Positions 25,765 to 34,636 of a stretch of DNA of 64,000 nucleotides are shown in pieces (within the stretch, counting starts at the first letter, position 1; each line of letters begins with the position of its first letter). This DNA comes from Cellulomonas sp. Leaf334 (GTDB lineage: Bacteria; Actinomycetota; Actinomycetes; Actinomycetales; Cellulomonadaceae). The notes beneath the pieces are model-generated. The model was not told where the DNA came from and searched no databases. It saw only the letters and a program-made list of their open reading frames with translations. The DNA is taken from positions 1 to 64,000 of the forward strand of contig NZ_LMOO01000007.1 of NCBI RefSeq assembly GCF_001424195.1, written 5' to 3'. The translations under genes were made by a program, and so were the position numbers.

Positions 25765-26637
25765 TCAGGGCACCCAGCCCAGCGCTCCGGGATGACGCAC
25801 CGACTCGGTCGCCCGGGCGATGCCGTCCGCGAGCGCCGTCAGGACGTCGTGGCCCGCCGCGAGCGAGGCTGCCGTCGCACCGTGCAGCACGTCCCCCGCG
25901 CCCAGGGTGTCGACGATGTCGGCGGCGGGGACGGCCGGCGGCTGGAGCACCGACGGACGACGCTCCTGCGGTCCGACGACGAGGATGCGGACCGGCCCGC
26001 CGCCCGCCGACTGCGCGACGAACCGCGGCCCCAGGTCGGCAACGCGGTCGAGCAGGTCGCCGGTGCCGTCGCCGAGCCGGAAGTCCGCGGACAGCACGGC
26101 GTGGTCGACGTGAGCGAGCAGTCCGTCCAGTCCCGGTTTCCAGCTGCCGCCGTCGAGGAGCACCGGGATGCCTCGGGTGCGAGCCTCGGCGGCGAGCACC
26201 GTCGCGGCCCCGAGGTGGTGGCCGTCGACGAGGAGCGCCGACGCCCCCGCGTGCACGCCGAGGGCGCGTGCTCGGGCGCTCAGGTCCGGCATCGCCGCTG
26301 CATTGACCGAGACGACCGCACGCTCCCCGGTCCCCCGCGTCACCAGCACCGTCGAGACGGCCGGGGTTCCCGGTCCGTCGAGCAGGTCCACGACCTGCAC
26401 GCCCGCGGCCGTGAGTCCCGCGCGGACGAGGTCCGCGACCGGTCCGGTCCCGAGCGCGGTGACGAGAACTGTGCGGACCCCGAGCGCGGCTGCCGTCGCG
26501 GCGGCGTTCGCCGCCGGGCCGCCGAAGGTGACGTCCAGGCTCCGGGCGACGATCTTCTCGTCGGCCGCGGGCAGCCGGTCGACCACCTGCACGACGTCGA
26601 GCGTCGCCAGGCCGCAGCAGACGAGCAGCGCCGTCAT
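25765..26637 (-). CDS. PfkB family carbohydrate kinase
   Basis: A 290-residue ribokinase-like sugar or nucleoside kinase. The N-terminal GGPAANAAATAAALG substrate motif and the C-terminal DTLGAGDVLHGA anion hole with the catalytic Asp are intact. The substrate cannot be told; the family includes ribokinase, fructokinase and adenosine kinase. ATG overlaps the preceding small membrane protein stop (ATGA). Both lie divergent from gpi. Confidence 0.85.
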   Translation of the reverse strand: MTALLVCCGLATLDVVQVVDRLPAADEKIVARSLDVTFGGPAANAAATAAALGVRTVLVTALGTGPVADLVRAGLTAAGVQVVDLLDGPGTPAVSTVLVTRGTGERAVVSVNAAAMPDLSARARALGVHAGASALLVDGHHLGAATVLAAEARTRGIPVLLDGGSWKPGLDGLLAHVDHAVLSADFRLGDGTGDLLDRVADLGPRFVAQSAGGGPVRILVVGPQERRPSVLQPPAVPAADIVDTLGAGDVLHGATAASLAAGHDVLTALADGIARATESVRHPGALGWVP

Positions 26638-26954
26638 CCGACGCGGGCGGGCTGCGCGGACGAGCGGTCCACCAGCGCGAACGTCGCGACCCCGAGCACG
26701 AGGGCGGCCACGAGGACGGCGGGCCAGGCACCGATCACCCCGCCGAGCGGGTGCGAGAGGGCGAAGCACACGGCACCGACGAGCACGACCGCCGCGACCC
26801 GCCACCGGCCCGCGGACCGTGCCCGCACGACGCACCACACCACGCCCGCGACCAGCACGACGCCGCCCAGCGGCCGCACCCCGGTGAGGTCGGCGACGGC
26901 GAACCCGACCACCAGGGTGAGCGCAGCGATGACGGCGGTGGGGACGCGTGACAT
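26634..26954 (-). CDS. Small membrane protein, possibly DUF3054
   Basis: A 106-residue protein with three or four hydrophobic helices, a central basic stretch (RARSAGRW) and a polar C-terminus. Function unknown; the DUF3054 suggestion rests on general shape only. ATG at 26954 follows TACGGT with 7 nt between, and is followed by the translationally coupled PfkB kinase. Confidence 0.65.
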   Translation of the reverse strand: MSRVPTAVIAALTLVVGFAVADLTGVRPLGGVVLVAGVVWCVVRARSAGRWRVAAVVLVGAVCFALSHPLGGVIGAWPAVLVAALVLGVATFALVDRSSAQPARVG

Positions 26955-26956
26955 GT

Positions 26957-27016
26957 GGACAACCGTAGGACGCGGACGCCGGTGCGACGGGCCGTGCCCG
27001 CGCAATACGGTTGTCC
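26957..27016. promoter_or_regulatory. Mirror-image divergent promoters between membrane protein and gpi
   Basis: GGACAACCGTA (26957-26967) is repeated inverted as TACGGTTGTCC (27006-27016). Each arm holds a TACGGT -10 and the downstream TTGTCC that runs into the start codon: 7 nt to ATG 26954 on the minus strand, 6 nt to ATG 27018 on the plus strand. Confidence 0.55.
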
Positions 27017-27017
27017 C

Positions 27018-28688
27018 ATGCCCACCTCGCCGATCGATGCCACGTCCACCGCCGCCTGGCAGGAGCTCAGCGTCCACGAGTCGACGCTCACGCCCGACCT
27101 GCGCGGCTGGTTCGCCGACGACCCCGAGCGCGCGACGCGCCTGACCCTCCCGCTCGCGGACCTCACGGTCGACCTGTCGAAGAACCTGGTCACCGACGAG
27201 ACGCTCGGGCTGCTGGTCCGGCTCGCCGACGAGGTCGGTCTGGCGGACCGCGTGCAGGCGCAGCTGCGCGGCGACCACATCAACGTCACCGAGGACCGTG
27301 CGGTCCTGCACACCGCCCTGCGTCGGCCGGCGGGCGCGCAGCCGCCGCTCGTCGTCGACGGGCAGGACATCGACACCGACGTGCAGGCCGAGCTGGCGAA
27401 GATGTATGCGTTCGCTGAGAAGGTGCGCTCGGGCGCGTGGACCGGTGTCACGGGCGCGCGCGTCGCGACGGTCGTCAACATCGGCATCGGCGGCTCCGAC
27501 CTCGGTCCGGTCATGGCCTACGAGGCGCTCAAGCCGTACGTGCAGGACGGCCTCGAGGTGCGGTTCGTCTCCAACATCGACCCCAGCGACCTCGCGGAGA
27601 CGGTCAAGGGCCTCGACCCGGCGACGACGCTGTTCATCGTCGCGTCGAAGACGTTCGGCACCCTGGAGACGCTGACCAACGCGCGCCTGGCCCGGACGTG
27701 GCTCTGGGAGCAGCTGGGCACCGCCGACGACGACGAGTCGCGCAACGCCGCCGTCGCCAAGCACTTCGTCGCCGTCTCCACCGCCCTGGACAAGGTCGCG
27801 GCGTTCGGCATCGACCCGACCAACGCGTTCGGGTTCTGGGACTGGGTCGGCGGGCGCTACTCCGTCGACTCGACGATCGGGACGTCGCTGGCCATCGCCG
27901 TCGGCCCCGACGCGTTCGGCGAGTTCCTCGCCGGGTTCCACGCCGTCGACCAGCACGTCGCGACGACGCCGTTCGCGCAGAACGTGCCCGTCCTCATGGG
28001 TCTGCTGAACGTCTGGTACGTCAACTTCCTCGGCGCGCACACCCACGCCGTGCTCCCGTACGCGCAGTACCTGCACCGGTTCGCGGCGTACCTGCAGCAG
28101 CTGACCATGGAGTCCAACGGCAAGTCGGTCCGCTGGGACGGCACTCCGGTGACCACGCAGACCGGCGAGGTGTTCTGGGGCGAGCCCGGGACGAACGGCC
28201 AGCACGCGTTCTACCAGCTCATCCACCAGGGCACGCGCCTCATCCCCGCCGACTTCATCGCGGTCGCCAACCCGGCGCACCCGCTGGCCGACGACGGCGT
28301 CGACGTGCACGGCCTGTTCCTGGCCAACTTCTTCGCGCAGACCAAGGCGCTCGCGTTCGGCAAGACCGCCGACGAGGTGCGCGCCGAGGGGACCGCCGAG
28401 GACATCGTCCCGGCCCGCGTGTTCTCCGGGAACCGCCCGACCACGTCGATCCTCGCCGCGTCCCTGACGCCGAGCGTGCTCGGGCAGCTCATCGCGCTGT
28501 ACGAGCACATCACCTTCGTGCAGGGCGTCGTGTGGGGCATCGACTCGTTCGACCAGTGGGGCGTGGAGCTGGGCAAGAAGCTCGCGCTCGAGATCGCCCC
28601 GGCGGTCCAGGGCGACGCCGCGGCGCTCGCGGCCCAGGACCCGTCGACCCGCGCCCTGATCAGCCGCTACCTGGAACTGCGCGCCTGA
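27018..28688 (+). CDS. pgi: Glucose-6-phosphate isomerase
   Basis: Interconverts glucose-6-phosphate and fructose-6-phosphate. The 556-residue protein has [13 protein letters not shown], the sugar-phosphate loop [22 protein letters not shown] with catalytic residues nearby, [25 protein letters not shown] with catalytic Glu/His, and the C-terminal [11 protein letters not shown] with the catalytic Lys. It is the long (~550 aa) bacterial/eukaryotic class. It links the nagB product to central metabolism. Confidence 0.97.
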   Translation: MPTSPIDATSTAAWQELSVHESTLTPDLRGWFADDPERATRLTLPLADLTVDLSKNLVTDETLGLLVRLADEVGLADRVQAQLRGDHINVTEDRAVLHTALRRPAGAQPPLVVDGQDIDTDVQAELAKMYAFAEKVRSGAWTGVTGARVATVVNIGIGGSDLGPVMAYEALKPYVQDGLEVRFVSNIDPSDLAETVKGLDPATTLFIVASKTFGTLETLTNARLARTWLWEQLGTADDDESRNAAVAKHFVAVSTALDKVAAFGIDPTNAFGFWDWVGGRYSVDSTIGTSLAIAVGPDAFGEFLAGFHAVDQHVATTPFAQNVPVLMGLLNVWYVNFLGAHTHAVLPYAQYLHRFAAYLQQLTMESNGKSVRWDGTPVTTQTGEVFWGEPGTNGQHAFYQLIHQGTRLIPADFIAVANPAHPLADDGVDVHGLFLANFFAQTKALAFGKTADEVRAEGTAEDIVPARVFSGNRPTTSILAASLTPSVLGQLIALYEHITFVQGVVWGIDSFDQWGVELGKKLALEIAPAVQGDAAALAAQDPSTRALISRYLELRA

Positions 28689-28695
28689 TGCGACC

Positions 28696-28730
28696 AACCC
28701 GACGACCTCGTCGCGCGAGGTCGTCGGGTT
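28696..28730. terminator. Bidirectional terminator between gpi and the CBM2 esterase
   Basis: Perfect 15-bp stem, arm AACCCGACGACCTCG (28696-28710) with 28716-28730, loop TCGCG. It lies between convergent stops, 8 bp after gpi. Confidence 0.9.
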
Positions 28731-28736
28731 GTCGTC

Positions 28737-29855
28737 CTACCAGCAGCTGATCGTCGACGCGCTCGGGCTCCCTGTGCCCTGGAAGCCGAACTCGGTGTAG
28801 CCGCTCGCCGGGATCGACCCGTTCCACGGCGCGGCCGCGAACGTCGTCGAGGTCCCCGAGGTCGTCGGCACCGAGCTCCACGCGTTGGCCACGGTGCCGT
28901 TCGGCAGGTTCACCGTGACCCGCCAGCTCGTGATCGCCACGTACCGGGTGGCCACGCGGACGTTCGCGACGAACCCGCCCGGCCACTGGCTGGCGACGGT
29001 GAGGGTGGCCGTGCAGCCGCCCGCCGGCGGCATCGTGAACGTCGGGCTCGGCGACGGCGAGACGGTGGGCGTGGGCGTCGCGGTGGGTGTCGGCGTGGGT
29101 GTCGGCGTCGGCGTCGTGGTGGCCGTCGGCGTCGGGGTCGTCCCGCTCAGGGCCGCCGCGAGCGCCGGGTACCACCGGTCGGCGAGCTTGACGATGCCGG
29201 TCTCGTTCGGGTGCACGCCGTCGGAGGTGTCGGTCGCGGGGTTCCAGCCGGTCCACTGGTCGACGACCGTGATCGGGGACGCCGAGGTGCTCAGCCCGGC
29301 GGCCCACGCCGGGATCGCCGCGTTCAGGTTGACCGTCCGCTGCGGGCAGTCGGAGCAGCTCGACGGCGCCACCGGGATGATCTGCGCGACGAGGATCTTC
29401 ATGGCCGGGTTGCTCGCCCGCATCTGCTGCACGAGCGTCGTCCAGGCGCCGAGGATCTCCTGCGGTGACTTGTTGCTCCACACGTCGTTGGTGGCGAAGT
29501 GCATGACGACGATGTCCGGGTCCGTCGCCGAGAGCCAGCCGACCAGCTGGTTCTGCGCCGCGACGTTGGTGACCAGGTAGCCGCCGTGGCCCTCGTTGTC
29601 ACCGTCGTAGGTCACGCCGCAGCCCTGCGCGGGGAGGGTACCGACCATGTCGATGTTCGTGTAGCCGGTCTGCTGGAGCTTCTGCCACAGCAACGCCCGC
29701 CAGCAGCCGGGGTTCCCCGTGATCGAGTCGCCGAGCGTCATGATCCGCACCGGGTCGGCGGCGGCTGTCGGGCCGGCCAGCCCCACGGCTCCGGTCACGA
29801 GCAGCGCCAGGGCCGCGAGCGCGCCGGCCAGTCGGCGCACGAGCTTGGTCGTCAT
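28737..29855 (-). CDS. Secreted SGNH esterase (CE3-like) with C-terminal CBM2
   Basis: A 372-residue exported enzyme, probably an acetylxylan-type esterase. Residues 1-33 are a Sec signal. The SGNH domain (about 35-240) shows VRIMTLGDSITG with the nucleophile Ser, block II GHGGYLV, block III HFATNDVW and block V DGVHPNETG with Asp/His. A Pro/Thr linker (about 243-275, PTPTPT type) leads to a CBM2 (residues 280-372) with CTATLTVASQWPGGF and conserved Trp residues, closing in a terminal Cys. CBM2 binds crystalline cellulose or xylan. GGAGGATCC precedes the ATG. Confidence 0.9.
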   Translation of the reverse strand: MTTKLVRRLAGALAALALLVTGAVGLAGPTAAADPVRIMTLGDSITGNPGCWRALLWQKLQQTGYTNIDMVGTLPAQGCGVTYDGDNEGHGGYLVTNVAAQNQLVGWLSATDPDIVVMHFATNDVWSNKSPQEILGAWTTLVQQMRASNPAMKILVAQIIPVAPSSCSDCPQRTVNLNAAIPAWAAGLSTSASPITVVDQWTGWNPATDTSDGVHPNETGIVKLADRWYPALAAALSGTTPTPTATTTPTPTPTPTPTATPTPTVSPSPSPTFTMPPAGGCTATLTVASQWPGGFVANVRVATRYVAITSWRVTVNLPNGTVANAWSSVPTTSGTSTTFAAAPWNGSIPASGYTEFGFQGTGSPSASTISCW

Positions 29856-29958
29856 GGATCCTCCGTCCGCATCCGCCGACGGCCACGATGCCCCGGCGGG
29901 GCGGGCACACGCCCGCCACGGTGCAGCGTGCTGGCCGTCCGGCCGACGGTCAGCGGCG

Positions 29959-29970
29959 CGAATCGTTTCG
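29959..29970 (-). promoter_or_regulatory. CGAATCGTTTCG dyad upstream of the CBM2 esterase
   Basis: An imperfect dyad CGAA-N4-TTCG located 104 bp before the esterase ATG. It resembles LacI-family sugar-repressor operators of the CGAAA..TTTCG type used for xylanolytic genes in actinobacteria. It could equally act on the divergent S4 gene. Confidence 0.35.
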
Positions 29971-30027
29971 CCGCGGAAGCGGTTCGACAGATCGGGACCG
30001 CGATCGCACGCGTGAGAGGCTCGGACG

Positions 30028-30396
30028 ATGGGCGAGGTGACGCGGGCGCGCGTGGACGCGTGGACGTGGGCGGTGCGGCTGTTCCCCACCCGGTCCGCCG
30101 CCGCGGCCGCGTGCCGCGCCGGCCACGTGCGCGTCAACGGCGACCGCGCCAAGCCCGCGACGATGGTGGTCCCCGGCGACGAGGTGCACGTCCGCGGTGG
30201 CGAGCGCGAGCGGATCGTCGTCGTGCAGCGCACGGTCGTGAAGCGTGTCGGCGCGCCCGTCGCGGTGGCCTGCTACCTGGACCGCTCCCCCGCGCCGCTG
30301 CCCAAGGAGCACGTGGTCCCGGGCGAGCGTGACCGCGGCGCGGGCCGCCCGACGAAGCGCGACCGCCGTCTGATCCAGCGCCTCAAGGGCCGCTGA
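30028..30396 (+). CDS. S4 domain RNA-binding protein (Hsp15-like)
   Basis: A 122-residue basic protein. The S4 fold covers residues 5-65 (RVDAWTWAVRLFPTRSAAAAACRAGHVRVNG...VVPGDEV), the same arrangement as heat-shock protein Hsp15, which recycles stalled 50S subunits with nascent chains. A basic C-terminal tail (GRPTKRDRRLIQRLKGR) completes it. ATG at 30028. Confidence 0.88.
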   Translation: MGEVTRARVDAWTWAVRLFPTRSAAAAACRAGHVRVNGDRAKPATMVVPGDEVHVRGGERERIVVVQRTVVKRVGAPVAVACYLDRSPAPLPKEHVVPGERDRGAGRPTKRDRRLIQRLKGR

Positions 30397-30455
30397 CCCG
30401 GACGTCGGTTCGCGCGTCATGACGACCGGATCCGCGGACGTCGCCGGTGGGGAGG

Positions 30456-31331
30456 TCACGGGGACGGTGTGAGCCCCAGCCGGGCCGCGAGCGCGATCGA
30501 GTCGTACGGTGCGCGCACCTTGAGGTCGTTGTCGAAGTAGACGAACACGTCGCGCTCGGGTGCCGGCTCCGCGGCACCGGCCAGGGTGCGGGCGCCCACG
30601 GGTTCGCCACCGGACGCCCAGGCGCGGACCTTCGTCGCCCACCGGTCCAGCGCGTCGTCGTCGTAGCCGCTGGCGTACAGCTCGGTCTCGCCGTGCAGGC
30701 GCACGTAGACCAGGTCGGCCGTCACGTCCTCGATCACGGGCCACCGTCCGGCGGCGTCGGCGACGACGAGCCCGATGCCGTGCGCACGCAGGAGCTCGAC
30801 GAAGGCGGGGTCCTCGAAGCTCGCGTGCCGGACCTCCAGCACGTGGCGCATGGGGCGGTCGGCGTCCGTGGTGGTCCACGCCCGGTCGTCGAGGCGCTCG
30901 TCGTGCTCGGCTGCCAGCCGGGCAGCCTCGGCCGTGGTGCGCGGCAGGAGGTCGAAGAAGGTGGCGAGCCTGTCGGGGTGGAACCCGAGGTTCGGCGGGA
31001 GCTGCCACAGGACGGGACCCAGCTTCGGGCCGAGCGCGAGCACGCCGCTGGCGAAGAAGTTGGCGACCGGCACCCGGACGTCGGCGAGCTTCTTCAGGTG
31101 CGTGACGAAGCGCGGACCCTTGACCGAGAACACGAAGTCGTCGGGCGTCTCAGCCACCCACGACAGGTAGTTCTCGGGCTTCTGCAGCGCGTAGAACGAG
31201 CCGTTGATCTCGATCGACGTGAGCTGCCGCGACGCGAACTCGAGCTCCCGGCGCTGCGGCAGCCCCGCGGGGTAGAACACCGAGCGCCACGGTGCGTAGC
31301 GCCAGCCGGAGATCCCCGTGCGGATGGTCAT
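30456..31331 (-). CDS. DUF72 family protein
   Basis: A 291-residue TIM-barrel-like protein. The family signature TGISGWRYAPWRSVFYP near the N-terminus, the EINGSFYALQKPENYLSWV segment, FSVKGPRFVTH, and the C-terminal YVRLHGE and VYFDND are all present. Biochemical role unknown; a nuclease-like or sugar-phosphate-handling function has been suggested from fold. ATG at 31331, divergent from the AlkA-like gene with only 39 bp between. Confidence 0.87.
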   Translation of the reverse strand: MTIRTGISGWRYAPWRSVFYPAGLPQRRELEFASRQLTSIEINGSFYALQKPENYLSWVAETPDDFVFSVKGPRFVTHLKKLADVRVPVANFFASGVLALGPKLGPVLWQLPPNLGFHPDRLATFFDLLPRTTAEAARLAAEHDERLDDRAWTTTDADRPMRHVLEVRHASFEDPAFVELLRAHGIGLVVADAAGRWPVIEDVTADLVYVRLHGETELYASGYDDDALDRWATKVRAWASGGEPVGARTLAGAAEPAPERDVFVYFDNDLKVRAPYDSIALAARLGLTPSP

Positions 31332-31370
31332 GGGCCCAGTGTGTCGGCGGTCCGGCGCATAGTGGTGGGC

Positions 31371-32306
31371 GTGACCACCGTGCCGACCGACGAGCAGGCG
31401 GGTCGCACGTCCGTCTACCGTCCGCGCGACCGGGTCGACGTCCGGCTGACGCTCGGTCCGCTGCGGCGCGGGGGCGGCGACCCGGCCTGGTGGTTCGCGC
31501 CCGACGGGGCGATCTGGCAGGCGACGCTGACCGCGGACGGTCCCGCCACCCGCCACCTCGTCGTCCGGGCCGACGGGATCCATGCCACCGCGTGGGGTCC
31601 GGGCGCGGAGCGTGCGCTGGCCGACGTGCCCGACCTGCTGGGCGCGCGCGACGACCCGAGCGGGTTCGACGCGTCGCTGCACCCGGTGGTCCGGGAGGCG
31701 TACCGGGGCCGGACCTCGTTGCGGATCCCCCGGTCGGGCAACGTGTTCGAGGCGCTCGTCCCGGCGGTCCTGGAGCAGAAGGTGGTCGGTCTGGACGCGA
31801 AGGCCGCGTGGCGACGGCTCGTGCTGCAGCACGGCACCCCGGCCCCCGGTCCGGCTCCGCGCACGATGCGGGTCCCCCCCAGCGCCGCGGCCTGGCGGGA
31901 GGTCCCGGTGTGGGACTGGCGCCGGGCGGGCGTCGAGGAGGCTCGGGCGGGCGCTGTGCTGCGTGCCGCCGTCGTGGCGCCCCGGCTCCAGGAGGGCGCG
32001 GACCTGCCGATCGAGGAGGCGCGACGACGCCTGCTCACCGTGCGGGGCATCGGGCCGTGGACCGTCGCAGAGATCGCGTCGCGCGCGCTGGGCGACGCCG
32101 ACGCGGTCTCCGTCGGCGACTACCACCTGGCGCACCTCGTCGGCTGGGCACTGACCGGCAGCCGCACCGACGACGCGGGGATGCTGCGCCTCCTGGAGCC
32201 GTGGGCGGGACACCGCCAGCGCGTCATCCGGCTCATCGAGCTCACCCAGACCACCCGCGCACCCCGGTTCGGGCCCCGCATGCCGCGCGCACGACCGCTG
32301 CACTAG
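31371..32306 (+). CDS. DNA-3-methyladenine glycosylase II (AlkA-like)
   Basis: A 311-residue base-excision repair enzyme that removes alkylated purines. The helix-hairpin-helix near residues 222-245 reads LLTVRGIGPWTVAEIASRALG and the catalytic Asp follows within ADAVSVGDYHL. The N-terminal half forms the AlkA-like N-domain (YRPRDRVDVRLTLGPL). GTG start at 31371. It lacks the Ada methyltransferase fusion found in some actinobacteria. Confidence 0.87.
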   Translation: MTTVPTDEQAGRTSVYRPRDRVDVRLTLGPLRRGGGDPAWWFAPDGAIWQATLTADGPATRHLVVRADGIHATAWGPGAERALADVPDLLGARDDPSGFDASLHPVVREAYRGRTSLRIPRSGNVFEALVPAVLEQKVVGLDAKAAWRRLVLQHGTPAPGPAPRTMRVPPSAAAWREVPVWDWRRAGVEEARAGAVLRAAVVAPRLQEGADLPIEEARRRLLTVRGIGPWTVAEIASRALGDADAVSVGDYHLAHLVGWALTGSRTDDAGMLRLLEPWAGHRQRVIRLIELTQTTRAPRFGPRMPRARPLH

Positions 32307-32318
32307 AAAACTGCTCGT

Positions 32319-32335
32319 CGGATCGTGTCGATCCG
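32319..32335 (+). promoter_or_regulatory. Palindrome CGGATCG-TGT-CGATCCG
   Basis: A perfect 7-bp dyad just after the glycosylase gene and 54 bp before the YCII gene. Too short for a strong terminator; possibly an operator for the downstream gene. Confidence 0.3.
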
Positions 32336-32388
32336 CCCCCCGCAGGATCGTCCATCTGATGAAGGCACGACCACCACCTGGAGGACCC

Positions 32389-32724
32389 ATGCGTTTCCTG
32401 CTGCTGATCTGCGACGACCCGACCGCCGAGACGTACCGCCCCGAGGACGACACCATCGCCGAGTGGGTGGGTGAGAACGACCGTCGCCACCTCAGCGTCA
32501 TCGGCGACAGGCTGCGGCCCGCTCAGGACGCTCGCACGGTCCGCGTGCGCTCGGGGCAGCTGCTGGTCACCGACGGACCGTTCGCGGAGACGCAGGAGTC
32601 CATCGCCGGGTTCGACGTGCTGGAGTGCGCGAACCTCGACGAGGCGCTGGAACGGGCGGCGGCGCACCCGATGGCCCGCTTCGGCCGCGTCGAGGTCCGG
32701 CCGTTCTGGCCGCTGGAGCTGTGA
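32389..32724 (+). CDS. YCII-related (DGPF domain) protein
   Basis: A 111-residue ferredoxin-fold protein. The diagnostic segment VTDGPFAETQESIAGFDVLE is at residues 59-78, with a C-terminal MARFGRVEVRPF strand. Members are often found near ECF sigma factors of the ECF41/42 groups; none is adjacent here. Function unknown. ATG preceded by GGAGGA. Confidence 0.87.
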   Translation: MRFLLLICDDPTAETYRPEDDTIAEWVGENDRRHLSVIGDRLRPAQDARTVRVRSGQLLVTDGPFAETQESIAGFDVLECANLDEALERAAAHPMARFGRVEVRPFWPLEL

Positions 32725-32771
32725 CACCCGTCTCCTGACAGCGAAAAACGTCGACCCGTCCGGGCCGCACC

Positions 32772-32784
32772 GCACAGACTGTGC
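32772..32784 (+). promoter_or_regulatory. Palindrome GCACAG-A-CTGTGC before the DHA2 exporter
   Basis: Perfect 6+1+6 dyad 65 bp before the GTG of the MFS gene; the CAGACT inside is a possible -10. Such dyads before exporter genes usually bind TetR or MarR repressors; no such gene is adjacent. Confidence 0.35.
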
Positions 32785-32848
32785 ACACCGCCGCGCCGAT
32801 CTCCACCGGCAGCGCCACACACTTCCCTCCCACACCCGAGGTAGCTCC

Positions 32849-34336
32849 GTGACCGACGAGACCCTGACCACGAACCATCCACCCGCGGAGAGCGGGACCG
32901 GCGTCCGCGACCGTCTCGCCGTCCGGCTGCTGCTGATCTCGACGTTCGTCGTCATCCTCAACGAGACGATCATGGGCGTCGCGCTCCCCCGCCTGATGAG
33001 CGACCTGGACATCCCGGCGAGCACCGCCCAGTGGGTGACCACCGCGTTCATGCTGACGATGGCGATCGTCATCCCCGTGACCGGCTTCGTGATCCAGCGG
33101 TTCACCACGCGCGCCGTGTTCCTGGCGGCGATGACCCTGTTCAGCCTCGGTACCGCGATCTGTGCGCTGGCGCCCGGGTTCGACGCGCTCATCGTCGGCC
33201 GCGTCGTGCAGGCGTGCGGTACGGCGATCATGCTCCCGCTGCTCATGACGACCGTCATGACGGTGACCCCGCCGGAGAGCCGCGGCCGCACGATGGGCAA
33301 CATCTCCATCGTCATCTCGGTCGCCCCGGCGCTCGGCCCGACCATCTCGGGGCTCGTGCTCAGCGTGCTCGACTGGCGCTGGCTCTTCGCGCTGGTCCTG
33401 CCCATCGCGATCAGCGCCCTGGCGCTCGGCGCGGTCCGGCTGCCGAACCTGACCGAGACCCGGCGCGCCCGCGTCGACATCGGCTCGGTCATCCTGTCGG
33501 CGGTCGCGTTCGGCGGGATCGTCTACGGGCTCAGCGGCCTCGGGGCCGTGGCGACGACGGGCATCACGACGTCCACCTGGGTGTCGCTCGGTGCCGGTGC
33601 GGTCGCGCTCGTGGTCTTCGTGCTGCGCCAGCTGCAGCTGCAGAAGATCGACGACGCCCTGCTGGACCTGCGCACGTTCTCGTCGTCCACGTTCACGATC
33701 TCGGTGGGCGTGATGGCGATCAGCATGATGTCTTTGTTCGGGACCCTGATCCTGGTGCCCCTGTACGCGCAGACGGTGCTGGGCCTCGAGGCGCTGCAGA
33801 CCGGTCTGCTCCTGCTGCCCGGCGGGCTGCTCATGGGTCTGCTGGCCCCGAGCGTCGGGCGGGCCTACGACCGGTTCGGTCCGCGTCCGCTGCTGGTCCC
33901 CGGCGCCATCATCGTGAGCGCCAGCGCGTGGGGCTTCACGCTCCTGGGTGCGACGAGCTCGCCGTGGCTCATGCTCGCGTGCCACGTGACGCTCAGCGCG
34001 GGGCTGGCCCTGATGTTCACGCCGCTGTTCACCTCGGCGCTGGGCTCGTTGCCGATGCACCTGTACTCGCACGGCAGCGCGATGGTCGGCACGGTCCAGC
34101 AGGTGGCGGGTGCGGCCGGGACGGCGCTGTTCGTCACCGTGCTCACCGCGCAGAGCGCCACGCTGGCGGCCGCAGGCTCCGGGGTGGTCGACGCGACCGC
34201 GGGCGGAATCCACGCGGCGTTCCTGGTGGGAGCGGTGATCTCGCTCGCCGCGATCCCCGCCGCGTTCTTCGTCAGGGCCGCTCCGTCCGCGCACGGCGCA
34301 CCGGTCGACGAGGCGGCGCCGGCCCTGGCGCACTGA
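32849..34336 (+). CDS. DHA2-type MFS drug transporter
   Basis: A 495-residue proton-coupled multidrug exporter with about 14 hydrophobic helices. Motif C-like VAPALGPTISG lies in helix 5, the N-terminal helix has the acidic/polar VVILNETIMGVALP (motif D1), and the loop 2-3 reads GFVIQRFTTRAVF. Related to the EmrB/QacA and lincomycin-exporter LmrB groups. GTG at 32849; weak upstream GAGGTAG ribosome site. No regulator gene is adjacent. Confidence 0.88.
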   Translation: MTDETLTTNHPPAESGTGVRDRLAVRLLLISTFVVILNETIMGVALPRLMSDLDIPASTAQWVTTAFMLTMAIVIPVTGFVIQRFTTRAVFLAAMTLFSLGTAICALAPGFDALIVGRVVQACGTAIMLPLLMTTVMTVTPPESRGRTMGNISIVISVAPALGPTISGLVLSVLDWRWLFALVLPIAISALALGAVRLPNLTETRRARVDIGSVILSAVAFGGIVYGLSGLGAVATTGITTSTWVSLGAGAVALVVFVLRQLQLQKIDDALLDLRTFSSSTFTISVGVMAISMMSLFGTLILVPLYAQTVLGLEALQTGLLLLPGGLLMGLLAPSVGRAYDRFGPRPLLVPGAIIVSASAWGFTLLGATSSPWLMLACHVTLSAGLALMFTPLFTSALGSLPMHLYSHGSAMVGTVQQVAGAAGTALFVTVLTAQSATLAAAGSGVVDATAGGIHAAFLVGAVISLAAIPAAFFVRAAPSAHGAPVDEAAPALAH

Positions 34337-34401
34337 CTACGCTGGGGTCCTCGGTGGAACCACACCGGGGACCCCAGCACAGCACTCCTGGAGGACGACC
34401 C

Positions 34402-34632
34402 ATGAGCTACCCGGTGATCGAGCGTCGCGAGGACGACGGGTCGGGCACGCCCGGTCGCATGCTCAGCGTCGTCTTCCCCGCCATCCTGTTCCTGCTGGGC
34501 CTCGCCCTGTTCACGGTGGCGTTCAACGTCGGCGACTGGGGCCCGTGGGCCTTCTCCGGCGGCATCATCGCCATCTCGCTGTCCTTCGCGATCCCGACGA
34601 CGATCCTCCCGGCGCTCGAGGACCGCGCCTGA
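34402..34632 (+). CDS. Small two-helix membrane protein (76 aa)
   Basis: Polar N-terminus (20 residues), then FPAILFLLGLALFTVAF, a WGPW turn and a second hydrophobic helix SGGIIAISLSFAIPTTIL. ATG at 34402 with GGAGGA upstream; a TACGCT -10 lies near 34340. Function unknown. Confidence 0.7.
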   Translation: MSYPVIERREDDGSGTPGRMLSVVFPAILFLLGLALFTVAFNVGDWGPWAFSGGIIAISLSFAIPTTILPALEDRA

Positions 34633-34636
34633 CGGG

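Noticed and set aside
29040-29145. Simple-sequence repeat of GTCGGCGTGGGTGTC type
   Set aside because: It encodes the Pro/Thr linker of the CBM2 esterase; a normal feature of secreted Cellulomonas enzymes, not a CRISPR or mobile repeat.
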